Of a stretch of DNA of 64,000 bases, positions 35,924-46,110 are shown one piece after another. This DNA is from Coleophoma eucalyptorum (lineage: Eukaryota > Ascomycota > Leotiomycetes > Helotiales > Dermateaceae): NCBI GenBank assembly GCA_026120035.1, contig JALRME010000035.1, forward strand, positions 186,001-250,000, read 5' to 3'. Each line of letters starts with the position of its first letter. Position 1 is the first letter of the stretch. The notes under the pieces are model-generated. The model was not told the DNA's origin, did not search any database, and was given only the letters and a program-made list of their open reading frames with translations. The translations under genes and the position numbers were made by a program.

Positions 35924-37012
35924 TCATTTCAAAATAGCTGATGGTAGCTCTAGCCTGTCAAGTTCCTTTCGAAAAATTTCCTTGAATTCATCATCCGCCC
36001 AACAGATATCGACTGCATTACGCTGTAGCTGCACCATTTCTTTCTCCGTGAAGGGACAATGCTGCTGAACCAGTGCCAAGTTATCGCTCACCCACATATT
36101 GTGCATATATGTTGGATCATCTGAGTTCACCGTGATCTTGATGCCTGCATCAAAAAGCATCCTGACTTTTGGGAATACCCAATCAGTTGCTAAACGACGG
36201 TGATATGCATGTGGGCATAGTGTCATGCCTAGATCTCGCGCCTTAATAGCATCGATAAGTTCCGGTCTTTCTGCCGCGTTCAGACCGTGATCAATTCGAT
36301 CTGCTCCGGTTCCACCCATAGATGTGACAACCTGGTGAATATGTTCGTGAGTATCTTTCTGACCGACATCGCAATGGCTGGTTATTTTGAAGCCATCCTT
36401 TCGCGCGCGTAAGAATACATCTTCAAAGAGAGATGGAGGTCTATCAAACTCGTCGCTGTCAAGACCGATGGCGTGGAAGACTGCTCGGTATGGAAGTGCC
36501 ATTTCATAGTTCTCCATTGCGGATTCTGGCGACATGTCTCGTAAGAAACACATGGTCCAGTTAGATTTCACATCCAGCTTTGTTGCGGCATCCTCTCTCG
36601 CTCTCTGCAGTCCTTTCATTACAGTTTCAACTGGCACACCTCGTCTCGTATGGCCCTGTATATCGAAGAAAGGCTCACAGTATCGAACATTCATGCTCGC
36701 CGCCTTGGTGAAATACTCCATAGCCATATCATAGAAATCTGATTCTGTGATCAGACATTCCATCCCGCCATAGTACATATCGAGAAAGACAGGAATAGGC
36801 ACTCCGTTTTGGTCGATTATGTCTCCATCCTTCTTCTTTCGATGATTGTACATTGTTTTATAGCTGGCTGTCAATGCCTCTTCCGAGTCATATGCGAGCT
36901 TAATGTTGTTTTTCTGTGCTAAACGCCATCGTAGAGATGGTGTAATGGTCCCCTCAATATGTAGGTGGAGCTCGATCTTAGGTAACCTTTGAAGGAAATC
37001 TGAGGATGTCAT
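35924..37012 (-). CDS. Adenosine/adenine deaminase family protein with divergent motifs
   Basis: Single exon, 362 aa. The ATG at 37012 is used; the frame is open a little further upstream but without another ATG. The metal-binding HxH is at His16/His18 (KIELHLHIEGT), the catalytic histidine is in DRIDHG (His242), and the SDDP aspartates are at 298-299. Two motifs depart from classical adenosine and adenine deaminases. The usual HAGE (metal His plus catalytic Glu) reads HCDV at 213-216, and the CPLSN-type motif reads CPHAYHRR at 266-273. Similar replacements occur, from memory, in a separate subgroup of bacterial and fungal homologues. The enzyme probably deaminates a purine or related amino-heterocycle in the cytosol; the substrate is uncertain. 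It is divergent from the Zn2Cys6 regulator at 37566, which may control it. Confidence 0.85.
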   Translation of the reverse strand: MTSSDFLQRLPKIELHLHIEGTITPSLRWRLAQKNNIKLAYDSEEALTASYKTMYNHRKKKDGDIIDQNGVPIPVFLDMYYGGMECLITESDFYDMAMEYFTKAASMNVRYCEPFFDIQGHTRRGVPVETVMKGLQRAREDAATKLDVKSNWTMCFLRDMSPESAMENYEMALPYRAVFHAIGLDSDEFDRPPSLFEDVFLRARKDGFKITSHCDVGQKDTHEHIHQVVTSMGGTGADRIDHGLNAAERPELIDAIKARDLGMTLCPHAYHRRLATDWVFPKVRMLFDAGIKITVNSDDPTYMHNMWVSDNLALVQQHCPFTEKEMVQLQRNAVDICWADDEFKEIFRKELDRLELPSAILK

Positions 37013-37565
37013 TGTCGTATTTGACAAGTTAGGTTTGAGTAGATTCCGTCTTTGTGAGTGAAGACAGATTGATATAATGGATATTCTGAGACGGACTCAA
37101 TCAGCATAGGAAAAAAAGCCATATCCCACCTTTGTTGATACTCTTTCTCAAAACCAGTGTCATGCCATTACATATCGCTCTTTAGATACCCGAGAATACT
37201 TTGAAACATATATACCATTAGTCTACCTCAATTTGTAGGGCCAAGACCAAAACCCGTGATTGCAAAATGAAGCTAGACCAGCAAAGTTTACCAAACTTCT
37301 GTTTTTGGTGGTCGTGTCTGGTAAAACATGGCTTGCTCTCAATACTTGAACGCAGTCCAATAAGTCTCATTCGTCTTTGGTCTATACTCAGTCAATGATA
37401 TCGATTCAAATACCAGTATGATTTTCCTTGCTATAGTAAACTCGCAGAATATTCACAGAAAGAGAATCGAACCCTAGCATCATAACATCACGTGAAACGG
37501 GCCGGCGTCTCGCAACCGCGAGCGTTTCGACGCTGCCTTCTATCAAGTCTCGCTCTCAACCAACC
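37013..37565. promoter_or_regulatory. Shared divergent promoter, deaminase and Zn2Cys6 regulator
   Basis: 553 bases between two divergent starts. Near the regulator it has CACGTG (37489-37494) and a CGGGCCGGC element (37498-37506) with inverted CGG/CCG triplets, the kind of sequence Zn2Cys6 proteins bind. Co-regulation or autoregulation is a guess from layout. Confidence 0.4.
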
Positions 37566-39411
37566 ATGGGACCAGGAACAAGAAGTCGAAATGGTTGCTG
37601 GACTTGTAGGCTCCGTCGAAAGAAGTGCGACGAGCGTAGACCGCATTGCTCAACATGCGAAGTCCTTGGCATAACCTGTGCTGCATATGGTCCTCGGCCA
37701 GATTGGATGGATGGAGGAGAGAAAGAGAAAGAGGCAGCTGTAAACACAAGGCACAAGATCAAGATTGCGTCTCGGAGAGAGCTGAAAGACACAGTTCGGG
37801 ATTCTTCCATCCTTTCCGTGACTACGGCCAGCGACACTTCACCGCCATCTGGCCAGGAGCCTGGACCTGTGGTCAACAGTACTGAGCACCGCCCCGAGAG
37901 TCAACTGCCATCATTTTTAAGTCCTGCTACTCCCAAATTACCGCTTACGACCAATGTACTGGGTGACCCAACAGATTATACCTTACCAAGGACTATCAAA
38001 GAACGCGAAGCGTCACTTCTGATGTTCTACTTGGACTATGTTTTTCCAATGCAATTCAAGATGCATAGTCCATCAATAGCTGATGGTGGTCGTGGGTGGC
38101 TTTTGTCTTTGTTTCTTCGAACTCCTCCCCTATACCACGTCACACTCGCACTTAGCGCTCATATCCTGGACAACCTGAATCATCCCGATGGTGGTGATGA
38201 GTACCGGACTATAAGCCTCGAAGAGCTAGATCTTGCGCTACAACACATGCAACAATATATTCATGAGTTCATCAGTCGAGAGGGTAGTTTAAGTATAGAG
38301 GAGAATATCAAAGTCTGTGGTTGCATCCTTCAAATGATTGCCTTTGAGGTGAGTTATATGACCTCTCTTGAGCTTGTTGGGGTTTTGCCAGCACAATGTC
38401 TTTGACAAGGATTGTCTTTGGGAGGGAATTCTTAATCATATCAAGTTCTACGTACTGATAAACTGGCAGTGTTTCAAAGGCGGCACAGACCATTGGAGAT
38501 TACACCTAGATGCAGCCACAAAGATGGTACCCGTCATGATCAAAATTTTGCTTTCACAGCCAACCAGCAAGGTCTCCCCATATGTAACATCGACACCACC
38601 AACAAACGAGCGGGAAATTATTTCTCCCATGGATGGAGCCGCTATGGAATTCATAGCTGGCGTTTTTATTTGGTTCGAAATCATTGGGTCAATCACCACT
38701 GGCTCAACACCATGCCTGGAGAGCTATCATGAAGCTCTGTTGGGCGGGGTATGTCCGGTGGTAGATATCCAGAAGATCATGGGCATAGAAGCGTGGGTTA
38801 TAATACTAATTGGCAAGATTGCTTCCCTTGACCATTGGAAGAGAGAATCCCAGTGTAGTCGAGGGTTGAGTATGGTGTCTTTGGTGTCTAAAGCTACCGA
38901 TATCGAGAAAGACTTGGAATTAGGACTTGCTAGACTTGTCGACTCTCCTACGTCAGGCAAGTCGGCAAAGACCTTCCATGGGCGGCCAGACAGCATTTCC
39001 CTTGCGAATCTCGCTACACACTCACGATATGTCAGTAAAATCTATATCTTAGCGGCACTCATCTATCTTCACGTTATTGTCTCGGGTCCCGTTCCAGAAG
39101 TTCCTGAAATCAGGAATAATCTACTGAGGGTGTGTGAATCTTTGAAGGCCCTCCCAGATCCTCAGCTCGTGCGAAGTCTCTATTGGCCGATTATCGTCAC
39201 TGGTTCGATGGCCATGCCACACGAGGAACAATTTTTCAGGGATCTTATTTCCACTTCCGGAATAACAAAATCATCTACAGGCATTGGGTGGCATGTCTTG
39301 ACCATTCTTGAGCAGTGCTGGAGTTCAAGAGGAGCATATACTCACAGCGGAGAAAGAGGCTATTGGAATACCATGATGTCCAATGTTAATCTTGAATTGC
39401 TAGTATACTAG
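37566..39411 (+). CDS. Zn2Cys6 transcription factor, Acr-2-like
   Basis: Two exons, 37566-38348 and 38392-39411, encode 600 aa. The N-terminal zinc cluster has cysteines at 11, 14, 21, 28, 31 and 38 (C-x2-C-x6-C-x6-C-x2-C-x6-C), in GCWTCRLRRKKCDERRPHC. The following GPRPDWMDGG is typical of the group annotated as similar to the Neurospora acriflavine-sensitivity regulator acr-2. A Ser/Thr/Pro linker leads to the fungal-specific regulatory domain (about 140-600), including GGTDHWRLHLDAA and EFIAGVFIWFEIIGSITTG. It would be a nuclear DNA-binding regulator recognising CGG-type triplets. Such genes often sit beside their targets; the divergent deaminase is the obvious candidate. The short, well-placed intron ends in an exact in-frame acceptor. 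Target genes cannot be read from sequence. Confidence 0.92.
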
Positions 39412-42400
39412 CCGTCATGCTTTTTGGAACGGAACAGGTCACCGCATTTGATGCTTCACGCTAGAATCTGGCTCGGAATATCGGTACGAAGAAGATCCAG
39501 CGTGCAATTAATATCGGGGCCCTTGTTTTTCGGCTATCACAGCCGCTTCTGGTTCAAATCCATCCTAGATAAGAAAGCACTGAGATCTCCCCCGTATCCA
39601 GTACCTTCTTTAGATCACGCTACGGAGAGTTTTCGACATATGCTGCACCTTTGCTTGCCTCGACTATTAAGAGGCTAGACAAGGATTTTTAACTCAGCTA
39701 CGGCCATGTAGAGTCTGATATTTGTCTTCCATGGAATTTCCAACAAATACATGCACTCAGAAAGCACACTTTTCCAGTATGAAAAGAGATTCTCATACAG
39801 ATTCATGGATTCCAGATACCAAGGAGAGACAATTCGTTAAGATTGTATCTTCAAGTTGGTGGTTATTCTTACAGAGAAGACAATCAATGTCACTTGAAAC
39901 TTGATTTAAAGTTGGATTTTCAACAGTAGCGCCAATCTAGCTCTCACTGTTGTTTTTCAAAGCTCACTGCCGTGGGCAGATAACTGACAAGCACACCAAG
40001 AGTGTATTCACCCGACACTGCAACGGAGACTGACACTGCAAAAGAGGACTCGGCTGTATTTGCCATTGCCGGTAGTGCTCCGTTATAGGTCAAGGATTCT
40101 ACCTGCAGTCATGTCACCCGCTTAACCTTGAAGCAGCATCGCGACTAATGGCTTCGTTGATAGTATTCAAGCTTGGCATTGCTGATACCCGCCTTGCAGA
40201 TTTGCGTTTGAGCTGTGCAAGATTATGCTCGATCTTATTACGAGGAGCATTACGAAGGTGGCAAGAATGAAATCGAGGATAAGAATGGCAAATCATAGAA
40301 TAGACGGGCTTGAAGGGCCACCACACACAGAGGTTCCAAATGGGAAGAAGAACGAGGATTCATTACTCTGATGTTGGTAATGCTATCTCAGCAAGCGTTT
40401 ACCTGTGGATCAGCCCAAAACAAGTATTTGCGCGTCAACGAACATCTGCAACGAGGTGGATTTGAAATACCCAAATCTAGTTTACTTACACTGTCGACAC
40501 GCTAGGAAGCATGTCAGCAGCGCCAGGGTTTCGAGACGGTTTTAAGCCTGCAAGAGGAGCGCCCTTCCTGCACACAGGACTGATCCTGTGATAGACTTAG
40601 TCGTATTGCCAAAACAAGCGAGCGACAGCAAGGTGTTGACAGCAGCTGCATATGTATAGGTTCCGTTGGCTTCGCGTTGGTGTTCACACTTTGTTCGCAC
40701 GGTGCAACTGATGAGTGACGTCGGTGGATGAGATTTGCGACATTGTTGACTCTGAGAGCCCGAGATAGTGAGCTGAATTGCAGTATCTACGTATCCCATG
40801 GATGTACCCAAGCGATGGATGGCAAGGCTATCCAGGTCTGGCAGGCACTCCACAGTCAGCCAGAACAGATATCACGGACCGGCGCTACACCTTACTCACT
40901 ACCAGCCCTCCCACTCGCCCCTCGCCTCTCTCTCGCCTCTCTCGCCTCCCACTCGCCTTCACTCGCCTTGCATCCTATCACATCTCAAATGCGTCTTGTC
41001 CTCCACCGGTGTTTACTGTAGAAGCGCGGTGGACGGCCGCCCTCGCACGAGCCCTGGCTGGTCCTCCACCTCAAGCGCCGTGAAGCATATCGAAGGCATG
41101 GCAGCCCTTTGGACCATGTCAGCTGAAATCGAGACACCATCTCGTCCCACCGACCCAATCAAGTCCCCGAAGCCGGGCTAGCGAGGCGCCATCTGCGCTA
41201 TCTGCTGCGGCGCAGGTTTAGCGAGGAAGGATTCTGCTCACCTCAGCTGAAAACAAATCACTACTAATCTCAATCCCGACATCACATCATCCACAGCTAT
41301 ACGGTGTAGCACCAAGTACGAAGCATCACCACCAGCCCGCCATGGCCACATGCTGATGCTGATGGCTCCCATCTACCCTCCCGCCACATTCCCCTCGCAT
41401 GCGGTCGCCTTTGTATCATTTCTGAGATGTCTCCGCTTGCCGATCCCGGCTCTTAATGTTCCAAAGTATACCGCGAGGCAGAATCACACGACACGTCCTG
41501 GTTGGACTGAGGCCTTTCGTTCTGGAAGTCCTGATGTCTCCGCTTTTTGCGCATGGTACTGCAAAGGCATAGCAGGGGCTTTCGTGTGGACAACGTACGA
41601 ACTGACGTAAAGCCTGAGGAATGCGGGTTCGTCCAAGCGATTGCGCGACTCTTCGTACGTACATGGCTGGGTGATTTGACCGCGTCTCGGAATATTGCCT
41701 CGAATCACTTCTCATGGCAATCTTGATGTTGGACTCCATATCGCTGACACAACGTTGCGGTCAAGAACGGCCTGAAGGTACGTTTCCCTTGCTCTCCGCC
41801 GCTCTGATGACATCCGGCTCGCTCGCTTTCCCTTACTGGCCGAGCTGCATCCCTCACGCTGGCTTAAGCCCAATACAGGGTTGGACAGCGGGAGATTGCC
41901 CTGAGCGTAATAGACGCCAGAAATGTAAATTTGGGGATGGAAGGTTGCGGCATTACTGCTTTCGGTGTTTGGTTGACCAGAATCTCATCCAGCCTTATAA
42001 GTGGATCGCATTAAATGTCTCTAGAAGAACTCTTACAGGTCAGATTGCCTCGGACTAAGAAAGCGCCGTCCGAGGGGAACAACGTCTAAAGCCTCGAAGT
42101 GCAAGTACTTTTTCCTACGACGGGATGTGGTCCACTTTATCGCCCGCCATATCTGCTCATCCTGGTATATAATAATAAAGAGTTTTGTGAGGCGTCGGGA
42201 AAGAACTTTGATCAACTACCATGGCAAGCTGGACGTGAGACTTGTGCTACTGGCATCCGTTCGTTCTTCTGGAACTAGCAAACCTCGAAGGCAAACAAAC
42301 AAACCTAACCACTCACAGCTGCTGAATAGTCAATGCCAAGAGTCAATTCTGGTCGTGAGAACCCCATGCATACCGTATCCCCCATCAAGACGAGGGCAAT

Positions 42401-42825
42401 ATAGTACCAAAGCCATACGCTAGGTGCAACATGTACAGGCAGTAGTCGAATCACATTATCTGCACAAGTCCCTATTGCGGCGTGCTGACATTTCCTAAGA
42501 TACGCCTTACACCCACTCTCCGGGGGAGCTAAGGAGGAAAGACAAGATTAGGAGTAATCAGACACGAGACATATAAGCATTGACGGTGTCCCCTTTCTTT
42601 TGCCAGTCAATTCAACAGGGAAATACTAGATAGACAAGCTGGTACTAGCACCCCTCGGCTACCTCTGCACAATCTCGCAGTCGCAGATCTATATTCAGCT
42701 ACCACCGACACACCTAGCCTTTATCTCAAGCCTTTCCGGTACCTGGCCCAGCTGAACCTTGGCAATCATAACTGCCCTTTCTTCCCGCCCGCCTTTGTCA
42801 CCACTAAGAGTAGGAAGGGAACAAA
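39412..42825. other. 3.4 kb gene-poor region
   Basis: No supported gene. A 70-codon minus-strand frame at 40114-40326 and other short frames lack motifs or a second exon. A CTCGCCT repeat tract lies at about 40914-40970. The last 250 bases are pyrimidine-rich and look like the leader of the following gene. Confidence 0.5.
40914..40970. repeat. CTCGCCT-type imperfect repeat
   Basis: Multiple imperfect copies of CTCGCCT/CTCGCCTCTC in tandem; low-complexity pyrimidine tract. Confidence 0.75.
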
Positions 42826-43641
42826 ATGCCTGTCGTATCCGACTCACAGCGTTATGGGGAGAAGCAAGAAAATTTCATGTCTTCGACTTCAACTTCATCC
42901 TCTCTATCAATTACAACCAGTTCACAAAGGAATTCAATTCTCCTAGCCGGACTTTTTCTAATCGCTCTCGGTCTGTTTATTCGAAAAAAATCATCCTCAT
43001 CTTCGCCAACGACCAAAATAGCAGCCGGATCGCTAATTGCCAGCCGCGGCACCCCACGAACAGAAGCAACTGGACCAAAAGCACGTCAATACCTATTCGA
43101 GAAAGACATTACGTCTCTTGGACTTGACCAGGATAAGAATATTATTTACAACGACACAGTAACTTCAGAATTAAACCCTTTCTTACCTTCAACATCCGTG
43201 ACCCAAAACCAAGTCCCGTTTGGGACGGACACAGCTTCAGAAGCAACATCAATCCCTATGTTAAACCCACTGGCTCCGTCCTTCACCCCCTCATCTGGAT
43301 CTGGATCAGGTACAGCTTCAAGCTATAAGCCGTCCCTTCATGTCCAATCATCAAGCTACACATCCAGCTTCTCAGATACGGATCAGAATCCAGATTACAC
43401 CCTGAGCAGCTCGCCTATCTCATTCATCCCAACATCTGCATCAACGCCCCCGCCCTTGGTTGATGATTCAGAACTAGAGGTACAAGGTCCAAGACGGAGA
43501 TCATACACCCGCATAACGACGGATGGTGTTCCCGTAGCAGGTGAGATTGTCGTCGCTGAAGGCTGGAGAAGACACACAAAGGTCTTTGGCGGCGGTGTAT
43601 GCCTTGCTTGTATAGAAAATGAGAGGAGGATTACTGCTTAA
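42826..43641 (+). CDS. Small single-pass membrane protein, function unknown
   Basis: Intronless frame, 271 aa, not recognised. After a Ser/Thr-rich N-terminal 38 residues there is one hydrophobic span (SILLAGLFLIALGLFI, about 38-53) followed at once by RKKSSSSS, giving the positive charges of a signal anchor. The middle is Ser/Thr/Pro-rich and probably disordered. The C-terminal 55 residues look ordered (RRRSYTRITTDGVPVAGEIVVAEGWRRHTKVFGGGVCLACIENERR), and this tail with its CLAC motif is the part most likely to be conserved. The upstream pyrimidine-rich leader supports expression. Coding use looks genuine, but no function can be given. Confidence 0.68.
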   Translation: MPVVSDSQRYGEKQENFMSSTSTSSSLSITTSSQRNSILLAGLFLIALGLFIRKKSSSSSPTTKIAAGSLIASRGTPRTEATGPKARQYLFEKDITSLGLDQDKNIIYNDTVTSELNPFLPSTSVTQNQVPFGTDTASEATSIPMLNPLAPSFTPSSGSGSGTASSYKPSLHVQSSSYTSSFSDTDQNPDYTLSSSPISFIPTSASTPPPLVDDSELEVQGPRRRSYTRITTDGVPVAGEIVVAEGWRRHTKVFGGGVCLACIENERRITA

Positions 43642-44144
43642 CGCATTTGGATGTTGAATAGAGGAGGGAAGACGAGTTGACTAGGAAAGTCCCTACTCTC
43701 GGAAACCCGTATCACATGACTTACGATTTGACGAAAATTGGAAGTTGGGTTCAGGGAGTTTTTGTGGAACTTGGGGTTTGTAAATGCACTGCACTTAATC
43801 TGCCCATGGGGAGTTCGAACGTGTCTTTTGTTTCGGCTCATTGGCTTTCATATGCGATGGGATTTCGAGGTTGCATCCAGTTTTGGTTCTTCTGGTCATG
43901 ATACTGCACGCAGGAACATCCATGTCGTGCAGGCTGGGGCTTGATAATACTATATGACGGCTCATTTGTAGGGTCTGGTTTCTGTTTTGGGTAGACAGAT
44001 TAGGTAGGATGGAAACATGGTAATTTAGGAAAATCCTGAGGCTGAGGAGAAGGCCGGAGGGGTAGTGAAGCTAGCAATACTAAGCACAGTGTTAATCATT
44101 ATTGTTCAAGATTGTACCTCTATTTTTAGGTTTCTCTAACTTGT
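43642..44144. other. Convergent spacer
   Basis: About 500 bases between the membrane-protein and HAD-hydrolase 3' ends, with nothing identifiable. Confidence 0.5.
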
Positions 44145-45678
44145 CTACAGCTTCGCCTTCCCCTTCGCAGGTATTTTTGGCTCAACTGCAATCCTAGGAT
44201 GGCTGCCAGCAAGATTCAGATCTGTAACTTCCTCCAACTGATCAACAGCCTCAAACGCCTTTCCCAGATGGACCTTAATAGTACCAAAACCCATCTGCTT
44301 TCCCGCTTTCAAGTTCTCTCCAATATCATCCAAAAACACAATCTCATTCGCCTTAACACCATCCTTCCACCCAAGTCTCCTCCCCTTCTCTGTTGCGGCG
44401 TTCTTCCGCGCAAACGCATCGACTTCTCGGAGAGCCAGTTGATAGATAGCCGGATCAGGCTTCCGCAAACCGACATGTGCGCTCGAGATGAAGACATCGA
44501 AGACGCTCCGGACTCCATCGTGTGCGATGAACGAGTACGGGTGCTCCGGTGGGAAGATCATGGTGTTACTCAGCGCCGCGAGGATGAACTGCCCACTCTC
44601 GCGGAGCGTCTTCAGCGCAGGGAACATCCACGGGTCCGGATCGCGCGACGCGCGCATCATGTCCCAGAATAACCACTCGCCGTCGATCTTCGGCTGCGGT
44701 GGCACCTCTGACGAGAGATTCGACGCCCCGGTCTTGGTGCGGTAGAAAGTCTCCCAGCGCGTCCGGTCGTGTAGGTCGGCGGTGAAGCCCGCGAACCATG
44801 CTGCATCCATAAGCCCTTCACCGCGCTCGAGCCGGTGCCACCATCCGTTGGGCTTGGTCTGGGAGATGCAGTAGTTGATGTACCCTGGCGGGATAGAGTG
44901 GGAGATTTCGTAGTCGAGAATGGCTTGGAAGGGAGATACAACCTGGGGGCTCATTTAGCTGGTGGTGGAGGGCAATAGCGTAACGGTATGGCATCTTGAG
45001 ATAGCTTGTCATATTACTGAGCTAGCAGAACTTCTGCCTCGGTTTTGGCGAAAATTGAAACGCAGAAGCATCATAAGAATGCGTATCTTGACAGGAAATA
45101 GAGACTGCAAATGAAAGTAGCTTGCAAGGTTGGATACAAAGTCAGCTTAACAAGTTTGTATAAACCGTATAAGTATACACTAGCACACTGCTGCAAGCAT
45201 ACAAATGAATAAGTTTCATGTCACTTGATATGCACCCATATCTTCTCCCTGAGCTCCTTGTCTGTGTTTGTGAGTCGAATGGAGTATGTTTGAAAATCCA
45301 ATAACAAATTCAGAACCGTGCAGGTTTATTCACAAAGAGAATTCTAAATGCCTTGATAACGTGAAACAACTCGGGAGAGCAGCGGACCAAAAGCAAGGCG
45401 AGCAGCAACGATGAACAAATGCAAGTCATCTCCAAAAAGGATGGGGGGGAAGCCATGTGCAGACCTGCAGGAACTTACACAAACACCACCAATATCAAAC
45501 AACCTATGTAATACCACAAATTAGTTCCATTCTCTACCTTCTTACTAACGGACTGTCCATCTCCTCTCTTTCCCCAAACCCACCAATTCCAACCTTCTCG
45601 GCATCTCGAAGAAGTAAGGGGGAAAACAACAAAAGAGGACAAGACTCACAAGACCTTCGGCCTCCTCTTCTCGCTCAT
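44145..45678 (-). CDS. HAD-superfamily hydrolase (ACAD10/epoxide-hydrolase N-domain type)
   Basis: Three exons, 45678-45650, 45503-45479 (25 nt) and 44942-44145, encode 283 aa. A simple reading starts at MSPQVVSPF in the third exon and lacks the catalytic motif. The upstream exons restore MSEKRRPKVLLFDIGGVCVV in perfect frame. Motif I is DIGG with nucleophile Asp13 and Gly in place of the second Asp, as is common in this subgroup. Motif II is LSNT, motif III is the Lys of RKPDPAIY, and motif IV is FLDDIGEN. The W-rich cap (NGWWHRLERGEGLMDAAWF) fits this HAD group. It would hydrolyse a small phosphorylated metabolite in the cytosol; the substrate is unknown. The introns are unusually long here (146 and 536 nt). 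An in-frame ATG at 45783 would add 35 acidic residues; the downstream start fits relatives better. Confidence 0.85.
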
Positions 45679-46110
45679 GATGATGGAGTCAACACTGTCT
45701 AGTATGAATTCTATTGGGTATCCTTCGTCGGTGTCTTGATCTAGATCTTGTTCTGTGGAGGTGAGGGGATCGGGGCTTTTCATGTGTTAAAAGAGATTGA
45801 AGAGTGTGAAATACTACAGGGATGTTAGATGTGAGGTGTATTATTTTGGAGGGGACGTTGATGAGTGATGGGGTAGAGCATATGGGGAAGAAGATCTGGG
45901 GAACCTCGGCTTCGGCTCGTTAGGATTGTGAGGGGTTCACGTGATGTTATATCTTGTTAACTCTCTTATCTATTTCTTAAGTCAAAGAAAGGTTGCTCTC
46001 TAAGCGTGGTATGACTTTAGTGAGATTAGTTTAAACCGGAATATTTGCTCATGGATGTACTATTTCCTATGGATAATATCTACAAAGTATTTCCTATAGA
46101 ATTCGTCAAC
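45679..46110. other. HAD gene promoter and GH3 3' flank
   Basis: About 430 bases with no coding sequence, apart from the possible N-terminal extension of the HAD gene to 45783. A CACGTG lies near 45940. Confidence 0.5.

Noticed and set aside
37463..37477. GGTTCGATTCT on the minus strand looks like a tRNA B box.
   Set aside because: The flanking bases cannot form the T stem and no A box lies at the right distance.
29074..39411. Run of DUF3405, GH31, deaminase and Zn2Cys6 regulator as a secondary metabolite cluster.
   Set aside because: No backbone enzyme (PKS, NRPS, terpene cyclase), P450 or transporter is present.
44145..44954. HAD protein as a single exon lacking the nucleophile (pseudoenzyme).
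   Set aside because: Upstream exons at 45650-45678 and 45479-45503 restore motif I in perfect frame.
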